64,000 bases of DNA from Anaeromassilibacillus sp001305115 (GCA_042854365.1 AP031437.1:2852001-2916000), one strand, 5' to 3'. Positions 1 through 8,830 are shown, counted from the first letter of the stretch. Notes: generated by a model not told the origin, from the letters alone. Numbers and translations are program-made.

Positions 1-1707
1 ATAGAAGTATGTGCGTTTGCCTTGGCAGTCCAGTTCCACCACATCAGATGGAGCCAACGGACGACCTCTGTAATCTTCCGGCAAATGCTCATTAAAGTCC
101 AGGAACAGGCGCCCCAGCACTTCCATGTCATTCTGCCCCTTTGGGCAACAGACCTCTGCGCTCCATACCGTCTGATAGGCGGCGGCAGGCGGCTGTTCAT
201 ATCCAGCCTTATGTAGCGCATCCAGTCGCTTGAATGCGAATGGTACTGTCTGTGTCTCACTTAGGCAAAGCTGGTAAATGCAAAACCTCCGGAAAACTCT
301 CTGGCTGTCCAGAATATCCTTCAGCGCCCGATTGCCCTGAGCAAGAAATATCTGATACTCTTCCTTTGTAAGCCCCAGATACTCTGTCAGGTCCAAATCT
401 TTCTCCGCTCTGGTGTGCCAAAGCTCGACGCAGCCATCTATATAGGTAAAGTCACACTTACCGCACAGATATTGCTGCTTAAAATTCATTCTCTGCACCT
501 CCTTTTCCTTCTGTTCTTTCTCCCGAAGGGCAAGCTGCCAATCATCAAACCCTTTATAATTCGGATTCCAGGTCAGCTGACGACATGCCATTCCATTTTT
601 CCGGGCCATCAGATAGATCTTAGATGCCCCGTTGGAGGTCATTTGGTTACTGTACTTATCCATATCATGAGCCTCAATGATCTCCTCAGTGCCATTCTGT
701 GCCAGCAGTGCAAACAGCGTATCCAACTGGCTTGTGTTGTTTGCGCCGGCAATCGCCGCAAAAGTCCGGTTTGTCAGGCAGTGCGAGATGTCTGCTTTCA
801 GCAGTCCCTCAATGACATAGACCACCCGAGCAGATGGATTGCCGATAAAATGTACCGGGCTCCCGGATGTGACACCCATATTTTTGGACGAGGACGAAAA
901 CCAGATGTATTTGGCTCCTGACTTATCCGGTGGATCATCTTTTTGCTTGAGCGGACTATCCAAAAGTATCTGCAGGCCATGTATCATACCGTCGTATCCC
1001 ACAGCCGGAATCAAAATCCCTGCGTTTTTTCGGTAGAAGTTCATGGTCCAGCGCCCGCTGTCATCCAGATAAAAGCCGGGCACCCCCTCCACCTTGCATC
1101 CCTGTTTCATCAGCCGCTCGGTAATGGAGCGGCAAAGGAATGGGGGTGGAGTACTCTTGAACCCAATCCGGTCGATCTGTTCATCCGACAGTCCCCGTTT
1201 TGGGGAGTGCAGATGGTTGCGGTGGGCAGGCTGAAGAGGCAGCATAGCGAGCAGCAGCGAAAGCGTTTGATGAATTTCCTGTCCGCTGGCCCGTTCTGCT
1301 TGCTGCACTGTTTTTAGTTCGCCCCTCCTCTCATATCCCGCAAGGTCGGTCTGAGTCCCCGAAACCGGGGACCCAGTGCCAGCCTGCTGGTTTCCTGCCA
1401 TCTCATATCCAGAGTTCGGCCGTTCCCTGTGAAAATCGTTGCACAGGGCTTCTCCTATTTCCCAATACGCATCGGATGTAGTCGTATTGTTTAGCCGCGC
1501 ATAAAGCGCAAGCATACCGCCATGCTCATCACAATAATTGCACCGCCAGACATTTTTGACGAAATTCACATTCATCTTACCGCGGCGGTCACCACAAAAC
1601 GGGCAATCCACATATACACTGTTTGCCTGTCGGCGTCTGATTCGTAGATGTAGAAGTTCCACTACATCCATAATACCGAACGGAAAATCTCCTGGATATG
1701 AGTCCAT
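1..1707 (-). CDS. Integrative-element primase, CHC2 zinc finger + Toprim, partial
   Basis: This frame stays open from an ATG at 1707 (preceded by GGGAGGG) to the left edge, so at least 569 residues are present and the C-terminus is missing. Near residues 35-60 a CPFC and a CNYC pair form a zinc-binding site like that of DnaG-type primases. A Toprim-like segment follows, with VIEG and then AHDMD acidic motifs around residues 300-345. The last visible part, containing LPEDYRGRPLAPSDVVEL, resembles the YodL domain common in Clostridia conjugative elements. The likely role is primer synthesis or DNA processing during element replication. It is last in the leftward yqaJ-recD operon. The primase call is firm at family level; the YodL fusion is recalled from family patterns and is less certain. 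Confidence 0.8.
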   Translation of the reverse strand, partial: MDSYPGDFPFGIMDVVELLHLRIRRRQANSVYVDCPFCGDRRGKMNVNFVKNVWRCNYCDEHGGMLALYARLNNTTTSDAYWEIGEALCNDFHRERPNSGYEMAGNQQAGTGSPVSGTQTDLAGYERRGELKTVQQAERASGQEIHQTLSLLLAMLPLQPAHRNHLHSPKRGLSDEQIDRIGFKSTPPPFLCRSITERLMKQGCKVEGVPGFYLDDSGRWTMNFYRKNAGILIPAVGYDGMIHGLQILLDSPLKQKDDPPDKSGAKYIWFSSSSKNMGVTSGSPVHFIGNPSARVVYVIEGLLKADISHCLTNRTFAAIAGANNTSQLDTLFALLAQNGTEEIIEAHDMDKYSNQMTSNGASKIYLMARKNGMACRQLTWNPNYKGFDDWQLALREKEQKEKEVQRMNFKQQYLCGKCDFTYIDGCVELWHTRAEKDLDLTEYLGLTKEEYQIFLAQGNRALKDILDSQRVFRRFCIYQLCLSETQTVPFAFKRLDALHKAGYEQPPAAAYQTVWSAEVCCPKGQNDMEVLGRLFLDFNEHLPEDYRGRPLAPSDVVELDCQGKRTYFY

Positions 1708-1749
1708 CTGTTCTCCCTCCCTTCTTGGCCCCATAGATGGGGCTGCTTA

Positions 1750-2907
1750 TCATCCGGCTTTCTGTGCGGCCATACCATCGAGCATGATCTGCGCCGCAGC
1801 ACGAACGATATTGTTGGTGCTCTTGTTGCCGGGGGTGAGGTAGAATTTCAGACTCACCGGACGCTCCTTGGCAACTGTTGCCATGGTCTTTCCTTTGCTC
1901 AGACCGCTATCCACCACCACATTCTGCGCTTCTTCAAAGGTCATTACCTTCAAGATGTCTTCTACCGGAGTGCTCTCCGTATAAGAAGGCGCCATAGGCT
2001 GATCGGGTGCTTCCTGTTGGACAACAGGCGCCACAGGCAGTTCTTCCGGTTCATCCGATTGGAATACGGAGGCGGTCGGCTGCTCAGACACATCATCCTG
2101 TTTTGGACTGCTATCCAATGTAACCTCGCGGCTCGGTACCGGCAGCTCCATATTGGGAGCATTCTCCTCTACCTTGCCGGCAGGCAGTGTATCCATATTC
2201 TCCTTCTCTTCTGCAACCATCTGTTGGACAACTGGCTGTACCGGAGAAACCGGGGGCTGTTCATTCTGAACCGGCTTTGCCGCAGGTTTCTGAATAGGTG
2301 CCGGACGAGCAGGAGCATTACGGCCCTCTACGGCGTTCTGAGGCGCTCTTTCCGGCCGGGCATGAACTTCCCCGCCAGATTGCCGCAGCGCCGCTCCAGG
2401 GGCTTCTACGGGCCTCTGCGCCGCATTTGGCATCGGTTGCTGGATAGGAGCCGTCCCGGAAAGCGGAATACTGCTTCCAAACACCTTGCCCGTACTGTCA
2501 ACAGCAACATCGGCAAACTGCAGACCGAAACCGGCATCCGACAGCGCAGCACTCAATGCCTCATCCTGGGCAGCCTGTACATAGTCAGTACCTTCTTCTG
2601 CACTGTGCTGCGAGATGTAACTGCTGATGGGCTCTGCATCACTGCGGTCCAGATAGACTCTGGCCTCCATAATCGCAAGCTGTTCCGTGATTCGCAGGGT
2701 AGTCAGTTTCATGCGGCCCTGTGGGTGACGCAGACGGAACCACAGTTTCTGATAAGGCAATTCCAACTGCAGCATTTCCTCATTGGTCTTTCTGGATACC
2801 TTATGGCGCAGAAATTTGAGCGGGTCAAAGCCCTGCACCTTGTTCAGTTCTGCCACTGCCGGAATTGTTTTGTACATCATAGGCATCGGATTACTTTTTT
2901 CGTTCAT
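1750..2907 (-). CDS. Element-encoded protein of unknown function, Pro/Gln/Glu-rich linker
   Basis: A 385-residue protein between recD2 and the primase, in the same leftward operon. Residues 1-120 form a compact N-terminal region with a basic, aromatic stretch (KLWFRLRHPQGRMKL). Residues 130-300 are a low-complexity linker rich in Pro, Gln, Val and Glu. The last 70 residues form a small domain with KGKT and a SLKFY segment, reminiscent of the short domains that follow some DNA exonucleases. I do not recognise the family. Its place among recombination genes suggests an accessory role in element DNA metabolism, for example single-strand DNA or nuclease binding, but this is inference only. The start ATG has AGGAG upstream. 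Confidence 0.7.
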   Translation of the reverse strand: MNEKSNPMPMMYKTIPAVAELNKVQGFDPLKFLRHKVSRKTNEEMLQLELPYQKLWFRLRHPQGRMKLTTLRITEQLAIMEARVYLDRSDAEPISSYISQHSAEEGTDYVQAAQDEALSAALSDAGFGLQFADVAVDSTGKVFGSSIPLSGTAPIQQPMPNAAQRPVEAPGAALRQSGGEVHARPERAPQNAVEGRNAPARPAPIQKPAAKPVQNEQPPVSPVQPVVQQMVAEEKENMDTLPAGKVEENAPNMELPVPSREVTLDSSPKQDDVSEQPTASVFQSDEPEELPVAPVVQQEAPDQPMAPSYTESTPVEDILKVMTFEEAQNVVVDSGLSKGKTMATVAKERPVSLKFYLTPGNKSTNNIVRAAAQIMLDGMAAQKAG

Positions 2908-2976
2908 GTTGGAAACTCCTTTCTGACATAAAAATAGGAGACGCCAAGTGCTATTTCTGCATCTGACCTCTCTTTT

Positions 2977-5250
2977 TTAACTTGCGTTCTTTAATTGTTC
3001 TTCCAACGCAGCCGGAATGGGGATACCGGCTTTCTTTGCGTAGGCTTTGAAATACATCTGAATACGCATACCTAGCAGCGTATTCCGCTTGCCGATCTCA
3101 TTACGATGGATTGCCATAAACAATACCTGTTTCTGCCCAATCAGAACCACCCGCTTTTTGGCACGCGTGATTCCGGTGTAGAGCAGATTACGGTACATCA
3201 TGATGGTGTGCGCTTTGAGCAGCGGCATAATAACGGTCTCATACTCAGAGCCCATAGCCTTGTGGATCGTAGTAGCATAAGCCAGATCCACATTGCTCAA
3301 ATCATCTACGCCGTATTCCAGTGTTCTGCCAGCGCCAAAATCCATGCCGATTTTTTTACCCTGGTCAGTGTCTTTAATATACCGGATGAAGCCCAGATCT
3401 CCATTAGAGACCTTTTCTGTGTTCTTGGTCTGCATGATGCGGTCATTGACCCGGAATATCCTGGGGCCAAACTTGATTTCTTCCTCCGCAGAGCGGAATG
3501 GGTTGACCAATTCACGAATGGTTTCATTCAGCTGTTCCGACGATGCGGCGCCTTCTGAACGGAAAGGTGAAAGAATCTGCACATTCTCAATGCCACTCTC
3601 CTGTATCTCCAAACAATACCGTTCTGTAATCTTTTCAGCGGTGTCTTCCTGACTATCACCAGACACGAAAACAAAGTCCGGTCCATAAAACAGTTTGGTA
3701 TTGCCCTCGTTGATAAATTTGGCGTTATAGGCAATCAGACTGTCCTTCGACTGACGGAAAATCTGATCCAGCACCGTTACCGGGACGATTTGGGTCTCGA
3801 TGATCTCACGAAACACATTTCCGGCTCCTACGCTCGGAAGCTGATCTGGGTCGCCTACCAGTACGATTCTGGCATTTGCCTTCATGCGCTCAAAGAATTT
3901 CTCGGCAAGCCACATATCCACCATGGAAAACTCATCCACAATGATTAAATCGGCCGACAGTGGCTCTGACTTTCTGTTCCGGCTACCCTCATCCTCTTCA
4001 CTGGTCAGTCCCAGACCACTGTGTAATGTTCGGGCATCCTCAAAGCCGGTACTCTCCGACATCCTGCGGCTTGCCCGACCGGTAGGCGCCATAAGAGCAA
4101 TTTTGCCATCAGGGTGCAGCCGCCGGTAAACCTCAAGTATCGTCCGCAGCACTGTTGTTTTACCAGTACCAGGAGAACCCGTAATCACTGACAAGCCATG
4201 CCTAAATGCAGCATAGACCGCAGCCTCCTGCTGTGCAGACAGGCGCAGTCCCATTTCAACCTTGACCTGTTCCAGCACCGGCGCAATATGCTCTACTGGC
4301 ATCTGGGTGACCAGACGCTGGGCGATCCGGCGCGCCGTTTCATCCTCTTGGGCAAACACTCTGGGAAGATAGATATTATCCTTCACGGAAACGATTGCTC
4401 CATTCAGGATCATTTCCTGCATCATATCCCTGACTTCCTGCTGATGCAGGCGAAGCTCCGGTACAGGTATCTTCTCATTGAGCAGTTTCAGCGCTGATTT
4501 CTCCAGTTCTTCAGAACTGATGTACAGATGGCCTCGTTTACTCTTGCCCTCATCCAGCGCACAAAAGACAGCCCCTTTGATACGCATGGGGTCATGGAGA
4601 TCGCCCCCGCTCTTTTGTACGATTGCATCTACCCGCCGAAATCCAAAGCCGGAGATCTGGCAAAGCTCAAATGGGCTCTTTTCCAAAATCTCTACGCTGG
4701 TCGGGCCGAAATATTGATATATTTTCAATGCCGTCTTGGGAGTAATCTTAAACGGTGCCAGCAAGGTCATAATTCCTTGGAGCATACGGTTTTCTGCATA
4801 AGAAGCTTTGATGTCCTCCAATTTATTTTCCGTAATGCCCCGGATCTCCAACAGCCGCTCCGGCTGGTGTTCCAGAATATCCAATGTGTCCACACCGAAC
4901 CGCTCCACAATGTCTGCGGCAGTTTTGGGACCAATCCCTTTGATAAGCCCGGAGGCAAGGTAGCCCTCTACGCCGTTTTTTGTTCTGGGCACAATTTCAC
5001 GCCACTGCTCCACCTGGAGCTGGACACCATACTTGCCTTTTGCCCATTCACCATCCAGTTCCAACTCTACCGCATCTGTCCGTGGAATCTCATACCCCAC
5101 AGCTGTAAAGCGGATCAAATGGTCTTTGTACCGCCTGTTTGACCTGGCCTCAGCTGGCACACTCTGGTCTGCGGTTTTTACACTGATGATACAAAACTTA
5201 TTGGCAGGATTATAAAAAATCGTCCCGTCGTAGGTACCAATACAATTCAT
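2977..5250 (-). CDS. recD2: RecD2-type SF1B DNA helicase
   Basis: A 757-residue helicase of the RecD2/YrrC family, which unwinds DNA 5' to 3' without RecBC. The N-terminal region (about 90-230) carries helix-hairpin-helix-like segments (LIKGIGPKTA, FGFRRVDAI). Walker A GSPGTGKTT lies near residue 355, Walker B IIVDEFSMV near 435, and the C-terminal SF1 motif YATTIHKAMGSE near 685. GAGGTG precedes the ATG by seven bases. It lies 14 bases after the YqaJ nuclease gene, so a helicase-nuclease pair is likely, serving recombination or repair of the mobile element. The chromosomal RecD2 is presumably encoded elsewhere. Confidence 0.88.
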   Translation of the reverse strand: MNCIGTYDGTIFYNPANKFCIISVKTADQSVPAEARSNRRYKDHLIRFTAVGYEIPRTDAVELELDGEWAKGKYGVQLQVEQWREIVPRTKNGVEGYLASGLIKGIGPKTAADIVERFGVDTLDILEHQPERLLEIRGITENKLEDIKASYAENRMLQGIMTLLAPFKITPKTALKIYQYFGPTSVEILEKSPFELCQISGFGFRRVDAIVQKSGGDLHDPMRIKGAVFCALDEGKSKRGHLYISSEELEKSALKLLNEKIPVPELRLHQQEVRDMMQEMILNGAIVSVKDNIYLPRVFAQEDETARRIAQRLVTQMPVEHIAPVLEQVKVEMGLRLSAQQEAAVYAAFRHGLSVITGSPGTGKTTVLRTILEVYRRLHPDGKIALMAPTGRASRRMSESTGFEDARTLHSGLGLTSEEDEGSRNRKSEPLSADLIIVDEFSMVDMWLAEKFFERMKANARIVLVGDPDQLPSVGAGNVFREIIETQIVPVTVLDQIFRQSKDSLIAYNAKFINEGNTKLFYGPDFVFVSGDSQEDTAEKITERYCLEIQESGIENVQILSPFRSEGAASSEQLNETIRELVNPFRSAEEEIKFGPRIFRVNDRIMQTKNTEKVSNGDLGFIRYIKDTDQGKKIGMDFGAGRTLEYGVDDLSNVDLAYATTIHKAMGSEYETVIMPLLKAHTIMMYRNLLYTGITRAKKRVVLIGQKQVLFMAIHRNEIGKRNTLLGMRIQMYFKAYAKKAGIPIPAALEEQLKNAS

Positions 5251-5264
5251 CCTTTTTCACCTCA

Positions 5265-6332
5265 CTAAGCGGCCTCCATAATCGAGGCTCTAACACTGAA
5301 CCGTCTGGATTCGGATACTGTAACAAACTGCTCGTAAATATCCGGATGCTCCAGTTTCAACCGAAGCAGGTTATCCTTGTCGATGACGGACTTGCGAACA
5401 GGGGTATAGGTAACCGTATAGTTCACTCCCTCCTGCTCACAGACTGCAGTGCAGCTGGTACCCATTTCCGCAATCAACAGCGCCTTCAGACGCTGAATAT
5501 CCTTGTCGATTTCTTTGGAGTACACCTCTGCATTTTTCTTTTCATCCAGAAGCCGCAAATACTGCATAAGTTTTGCAGTCATATCCAGGTCAAGTGCAAC
5601 GGCCGGGGCATTTTTATCTGCCGGGCCAAAGTGTTTGCGTGCGCTCTCAATAATCAAGGCCCCACTTTCTGTATAGGGCGGCGGCACATGGCGCTGCACA
5701 TGGTTTTCCCAGAAATACTGCTCCAAAAAGACCATCTCAGCCTCATACTCGAAATCACGCTTGACCTCCCGGATAATAACTTCCTCCTCGTTGTTACCAT
5801 ACAGGCAGCAAAAGAAACATCGGTCAAGATCCGTTACTGCCATATAATGACGCCCCTGAGATTCATAGTAGACTGGAACAGTCTCCTTCCCATTCATCCA
5901 CCAGTTATCTCTGGCATTATAGTTTGTGGTCTTGATCTCAAGGATCGCTGTGGTGCCATCCGGCAGTTCCACAAAGTAGTCCACATCAGCCAGCATCCAA
6001 GGATACTGTGGGTGCTGGAACATCTTTTTGATTTGGTAGACCCGATATCCGGTTTTCCGCTCGAATATCTTTGCTACCAGAGGCTCCAGCAAATGCCCCA
6101 CTTCCATGGCAACCCAGTTGCCCTCATCATCTTCCACTGACGCTATGTTCAGTTTGTCGTAGTACAGATCCCTGACTGTCCGGAATGGAGAAGTGCCAAA
6201 GATTGCTGATACATCGCTGCCGCCGATTCCACGGCGCCGGTAATCCAGCCAGTCTTCTTCTGAAAGATCTGCCGTTTCTACCAGCACCAGCGGTTCATGC
6301 CGCTTTCGTTCAGCACTATTGCTGCCAGACAT
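5265..6332 (-). CDS. YqaJ-like viral recombinase / PD-(D/E)XK exonuclease
   Basis: A 355-residue protein with the YqaJ fold, a lambda-exonuclease-like PD-(D/E)XK nuclease. Visible signatures are RRRGIGGSDVSAIFG near residue 33, a metal-binding acidic residue in LADVDYF, and LEIKTTNY carrying the E-X-K catalytic pair. The C-terminal part is helical and charged (RLLDEKKNAEVYSKEIDKDI). A longer in-frame start at 6392 exists, but the ATG at 6332 has AAGGGGG placed eight bases upstream and starts directly before the conserved region, so I use it. It is the first large gene of the leftward recombination operon. Probable role: 5'-3' resection of double-strand ends for single-strand annealing. Confidence 0.85.
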   Translation of the reverse strand: MSGSNSAERKRHEPLVLVETADLSEEDWLDYRRRGIGGSDVSAIFGTSPFRTVRDLYYDKLNIASVEDDEGNWVAMEVGHLLEPLVAKIFERKTGYRVYQIKKMFQHPQYPWMLADVDYFVELPDGTTAILEIKTTNYNARDNWWMNGKETVPVYYESQGRHYMAVTDLDRCFFCCLYGNNEEEVIIREVKRDFEYEAEMVFLEQYFWENHVQRHVPPPYTESGALIIESARKHFGPADKNAPAVALDLDMTAKLMQYLRLLDEKKNAEVYSKEIDKDIQRLKALLIAEMGTSCTAVCEQEGVNYTVTYTPVRKSVIDKDNLLRLKLEHPDIYEQFVTVSESRRFSVRASIMEAA

Positions 6333-6333
6333 A

Positions 6334-6504
6334 TCAAATCCCCCTTCGTGATCTTCGGGGCAAAATAACTGCCCTCGCCATTGGTGCAACATTTTGGGGC
6401 CGGAGCGAAGATACTGCCTGTCTCTTCATCTTCCAGTCCATGGAGTGTGCCGGCTTGACCCGCCGACCATTCTGCTTTCTTTTCTGCTTCACATTCATGT
6501 ACAT
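6334..6504 (-). CDS. Possible small basic leader ORF, 56 aa
   Basis: An ATG at 6504 follows AAAGG at good spacing and opens a 56-residue, very basic frame that ends two bases before the YqaJ start. A second frame through the same bases also stays open and reads like normal protein (QAGTLHGLEDEETG), but it has no standard start codon; only a CTG with AAGGA upstream could serve. Exactly one of these is probably translated and coupled to the nuclease gene. I cannot decide which and recognise neither. Confidence 0.35.
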   Translation of the reverse strand: MYMNVKQKRKQNGRRVKPAHSMDWKMKRQAVSSLRPQNVAPMARAVILPRRSRRGI

Positions 6505-6567
6505 GACCTGCCTTTCTCAGTTTTGATTTATCCTTAAAGCCCTTTCAGGCTTACAGGCAATAAAAAA

Positions 6568-6632
6568 GCGAGAATGACAGACGGCATAAAGCCTGGCGTC
6601 CATAGTTGCCTATGAACCGATGTCATTCTCGC
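6568..6632 (-). promoter_or_regulatory. Structured leader RNA with terminator-like end
   Basis: On the minus strand a perfect 12-bp stem (GCGAGAATGACA with TGTCATTCTCGC) encloses two smaller hairpins: CATAG-GCAA-CTATG, with a GNRA tetraloop, and a short GGC/GCC stem. Six U residues follow at once. This is a three-way-junction RNA ending like an intrinsic terminator, between the operon promoter (6813-6841) and the first genes. It probably works as an attenuator or regulated terminator. I do not recognise it as a known riboswitch class. Confidence 0.6.
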
Positions 6633-6812
6633 AATGGTGGGTAAATCCCGTAAAATAAAAAAGCCAGCAATATACCGGCCTGAAAAGGCGCAGTGATACT
6701 ACTGACACAAGTACAAAATTAACAGCGTGTGCAATGCAGTCATTACTCCGCAACACAAGCCCTAAAGCCTGTGTACCCTGACGGGCAACGCACAAAAATC
6801 AATTACATTGCA

Positions 6813-6841
6813 ATTCTAACACAATATATAGTGCTTGTCAA
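6813..6841 (-). promoter_or_regulatory. Sigma-A promoter of the element recombination operon
   Basis: TTGACA (6836-6841) and TAGAAT (6813-6818) are separated by exactly 17 bases and read leftward towards the YqaJ-RecD-primase genes. Expected transcription start is near 6806, giving a leader of about 300 nt before the small ORF. Confidence 0.8.
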
Positions 6842-6861
6842 TTCAAACATTCTATATATTG
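6822..6861. promoter_or_regulatory. Perfect 10-bp inverted repeat over the promoter (operator candidate)
   Basis: CAATATATAG (6822-6831) and CTATATATTG (6852-6861) are perfect reverse complements with 20 bases between them. The left arm lies in the spacer between -35 and -10, and the -35 itself falls in the 20-base gap. Arm centres are 30 bp apart, about three helical turns, so a dimer or looping repressor would bind one DNA face. The repressor is not in the window. Confidence 0.55.
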
Positions 6862-6936
6862 ATTTTTGGATTTTCTTTAAATTTTCTTTCCTCTTTGCAG
6901 AAGTTCTTTCTTCCCCGCCTATTTATAGGATGTATC

Positions 6937-6963
6937 GGATCATTTGGTAATACCGGATGATCC
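6937..6963. repeat. 27-bp interrupted palindrome
   Basis: GGATCAT and ATGATCC frame a centre GGTAATACC; only two positions per half fail to match. It sits between the leftward recombination operon and the rightward xis-int genes. It could be a regulator, excisionase or transfer-protein binding site. Nothing else is recognised between here and the xis gene at 7247. Confidence 0.4.
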
Positions 6964-7246
6964 CTACGCTCTTTTAGTACCTTGACAAGTTCATAACCTC
7001 TATGGGGAGTTATACAGGAATTCTGGACAGTGTGCGATGACCACAGAAGCGCGCCCATAATCGAAGTGTTGCACAGCAGCAGCCTGAAATACACGGCAGA
7101 ACCGTTCTGGCGTAGGAAATGGCCCCATTAGAGTTCTTTTGTTATTTCAATACCTCCTGACCTCAAGACCGTTTTCATTGTTTTTGTTGAAAACCTTCTT
7201 CTACAAATCGTAAGGGATCATTGTAATCGAAAAAAGGAGGACGATT

Positions 7247-7447
7247 ATGGAGAAAAGAAAACCGAATGACCTACCGCCGGAGCAGTGCTTGGCTGTTGAT
7301 ACCGATACCCTTTGCAAACTGTTGTGCTGTGGAAGGCACACTGCAGTACAGATTGGGGATCTTGCCAATGCACGCATTACCATGAACACCCGTGTCCTAT
7401 GGAGTGTCCAGCGTATCAAAGAATATCTTTATGATATTTCCGGCTAA
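7247..7447 (+). CDS. xis: Excisionase, Tn916 Xis-like
   Basis: A 66-residue basic/aromatic protein of the size and layout of Tn916-family excisionases: a winged-helix segment with LCKLLCCGRHTAVQIG (helix-turn-helix) and a C-terminal WSVQRIKEYLYDIS helix. These proteins bend DNA at the element ends and steer the integrase towards excision. AGGAGGA precedes the ATG by five bases. The integrase gene begins 52 bases later on the same strand, the standard xis-int order. Confidence 0.85.
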   Translation: MEKRKPNDLPPEQCLAVDTDTLCKLLCCGRHTAVQIGDLANARITMNTRVLWSVQRIKEYLYDISG

Positions 7448-7499
7448 ATAACCATGCCTGTAAGGCGCACTACACTTTTATAATCAGGAGGTACCAGTA

Positions 7500-8732
7500 A
7501 TGGCAAAAGTGAGAAAAGACAACAAAGGACGAAATCTTCGGCCCGGAGAAACACAACGGGCAGATGGCAGCTATATGTATGTCTACAAATTAGGCACTAA
7601 AAAGAAATATCTCTACGACTCCGATCTCGCAAGTCTTCGTGTCAAAGAAAAGCAGATCAACAAAGATAAGGATGATGGCATCCGTACTCAGGAAGCCATG
7701 AAGCTTACCCTGAATGATATGTTCAAGGTCTACATGAATAACAACATCAAACTGAAGCCCTCTACCAGAGCAAATTATCTTTACCTGTGGGACTTCTATG
7801 TGAAAGAAGAGCCTTTCGCTAACATGCCTCTTCCACAAATCCACAGAAGTGATATTCTCGCGTTTTATACCAAACTGCTGAAACACGGCTTTGCTATCAA
7901 CTCACTGGAGAGCATCAACACCATTGTTCACCCTACGCTTGAAATGGCCGTGGACGACGATTACATCCGCAAAAATCCCAGCAAGGGCATTTACCGCAAG
8001 CTCAAAACGGATGGCAGCGCTCCAAAGCCTAAACGGCGGATCGCACTCACTAAAACGCAACAGCAGAATTTCCTGCGTTTTATTGCCAAGTCCCCTACAT
8101 ACAGCCATTGGCTCCCCATCATGACTGTGCTCCTTGGAACAGGAATGCGTGTAGCAGAATGTACCGGCATTACCAAAAGCGATATTAACTTGAGCGAAAA
8201 CACAATCTCGGTCAACCACAACTTAATCTACCGGGTCATTGATGGAAAAGCCGGATTTCACATTACCACTCCCAAAACTGAGAGCGGTACACGAATTATC
8301 CCTATCCTCTATCCAGAGGTGGCCGAGCAGCTTCGCCTCCAAATTGAAACCATCGACGCATTGTATCCAGACGATCAACTGGTGTTAGGAGGAGTTCACG
8401 GTTTTGTTTTCCGCAACAGAACCGGCTCATTCATGAGCGCCCACAATATCAATCGGGCGATTGAGAGAATCAGCGTAACTTACAACATGGAGGAAATGGA
8501 TCAGGCTGAACTGGAAGACCGTGAACCGGATCTGCTCCCTCATTTTAGTGTTCACAACTTGCGGCACACCTTCTGTACCCGGCTCTGCGAAAGCACCAAC
8601 GATGTTAAATTCATTCAGCAAGTCATGGGGCATGCCGATTTCTCTACTACAATGGACATCTACACCCATATCACACAAGAGAATATGCAGGAGAAGGCAA
8701 AAAACATTAGTGTGAACATGAAGCTGATGTAA
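7500..8732 (+). CDS. int: Tyrosine integrase, Tn916 type
   Basis: A 410-residue site-specific recombinase. Residues 1-70 match the small arm-site-binding N-terminal domain of Tn916-like integrases, 70-165 the SAM-like core-binding domain, and 185-400 the catalytic domain. Catalytic residues can be placed: R217 (GTGMRVAE), K259, H352 and R355 (HNLRHTF), H378 (MGHADF) and nucleophile Y388 (DIYTH). All are present, so the enzyme looks active. AGGAGG precedes the ATG. It is the last gene of the element, which therefore ends between 8732 and the lysS terminus at 8861. Confidence 0.95.
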   Translation: MAKVRKDNKGRNLRPGETQRADGSYMYVYKLGTKKKYLYDSDLASLRVKEKQINKDKDDGIRTQEAMKLTLNDMFKVYMNNNIKLKPSTRANYLYLWDFYVKEEPFANMPLPQIHRSDILAFYTKLLKHGFAINSLESINTIVHPTLEMAVDDDYIRKNPSKGIYRKLKTDGSAPKPKRRIALTKTQQQNFLRFIAKSPTYSHWLPIMTVLLGTGMRVAECTGITKSDINLSENTISVNHNLIYRVIDGKAGFHITTPKTESGTRIIPILYPEVAEQLRLQIETIDALYPDDQLVLGGVHGFVFRNRTGSFMSAHNINRAIERISVTYNMEEMDQAELEDREPDLLPHFSVHNLRHTFCTRLCESTNDVKFIQQVMGHADFSTTMDIYTHITQENMQEKAKNISVNMKLM

Positions 8733-8735
8733 AAA

Positions 8736-8774
8736 GAAAGGCGAATCTGCATTTTATAAGCAGATCCGCCTTTC
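8736..8774 (+). terminator. Intrinsic terminator after int
   Basis: GAAAGGCG(A)ATCTGC and GCAGATC(C)GCCTTTC form a 15-bp stem with one mismatch and a 9-base loop, four bases after the int stop codon. A-rich and T-rich flanks make it bidirectional. Confidence 0.8.
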
Positions 8775-8808
8775 ATATTGCTTCATCCGGTTTCGTAGGG
8801 TCTCACGC

Positions 8809-8830
8809 AAAAGTTGTAGAAAAGTTGTAG
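8809..8830. repeat. Tandem 11-bp direct repeat at the element's right end
   Basis: Two perfect head-to-tail copies of AAAAGTTGTAG, followed at 8840-8851 by a related TTTTTTGTAGTA. They lie between int and the lysS stop codon. Integrase arm-binding direct repeats and the core site are expected here; the core is probably within about 8830-8865. A related CTTCTACAAAT lies near 7197 upstream of xis. The other element end is outside the window, so the attachment core cannot be confirmed. Confidence 0.5.

Noticed and set aside
2017..2931. 304-aa open frame on the plus strand
   Set aside because: Antisense to the acidic element protein; no family resemblance and no ribosome site.
6610..6795. 61-aa GTG-initiated frame in the element leader
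   Set aside because: No Shine-Dalgarno and it runs into the structured leader stem; better explained as untranslated leader.
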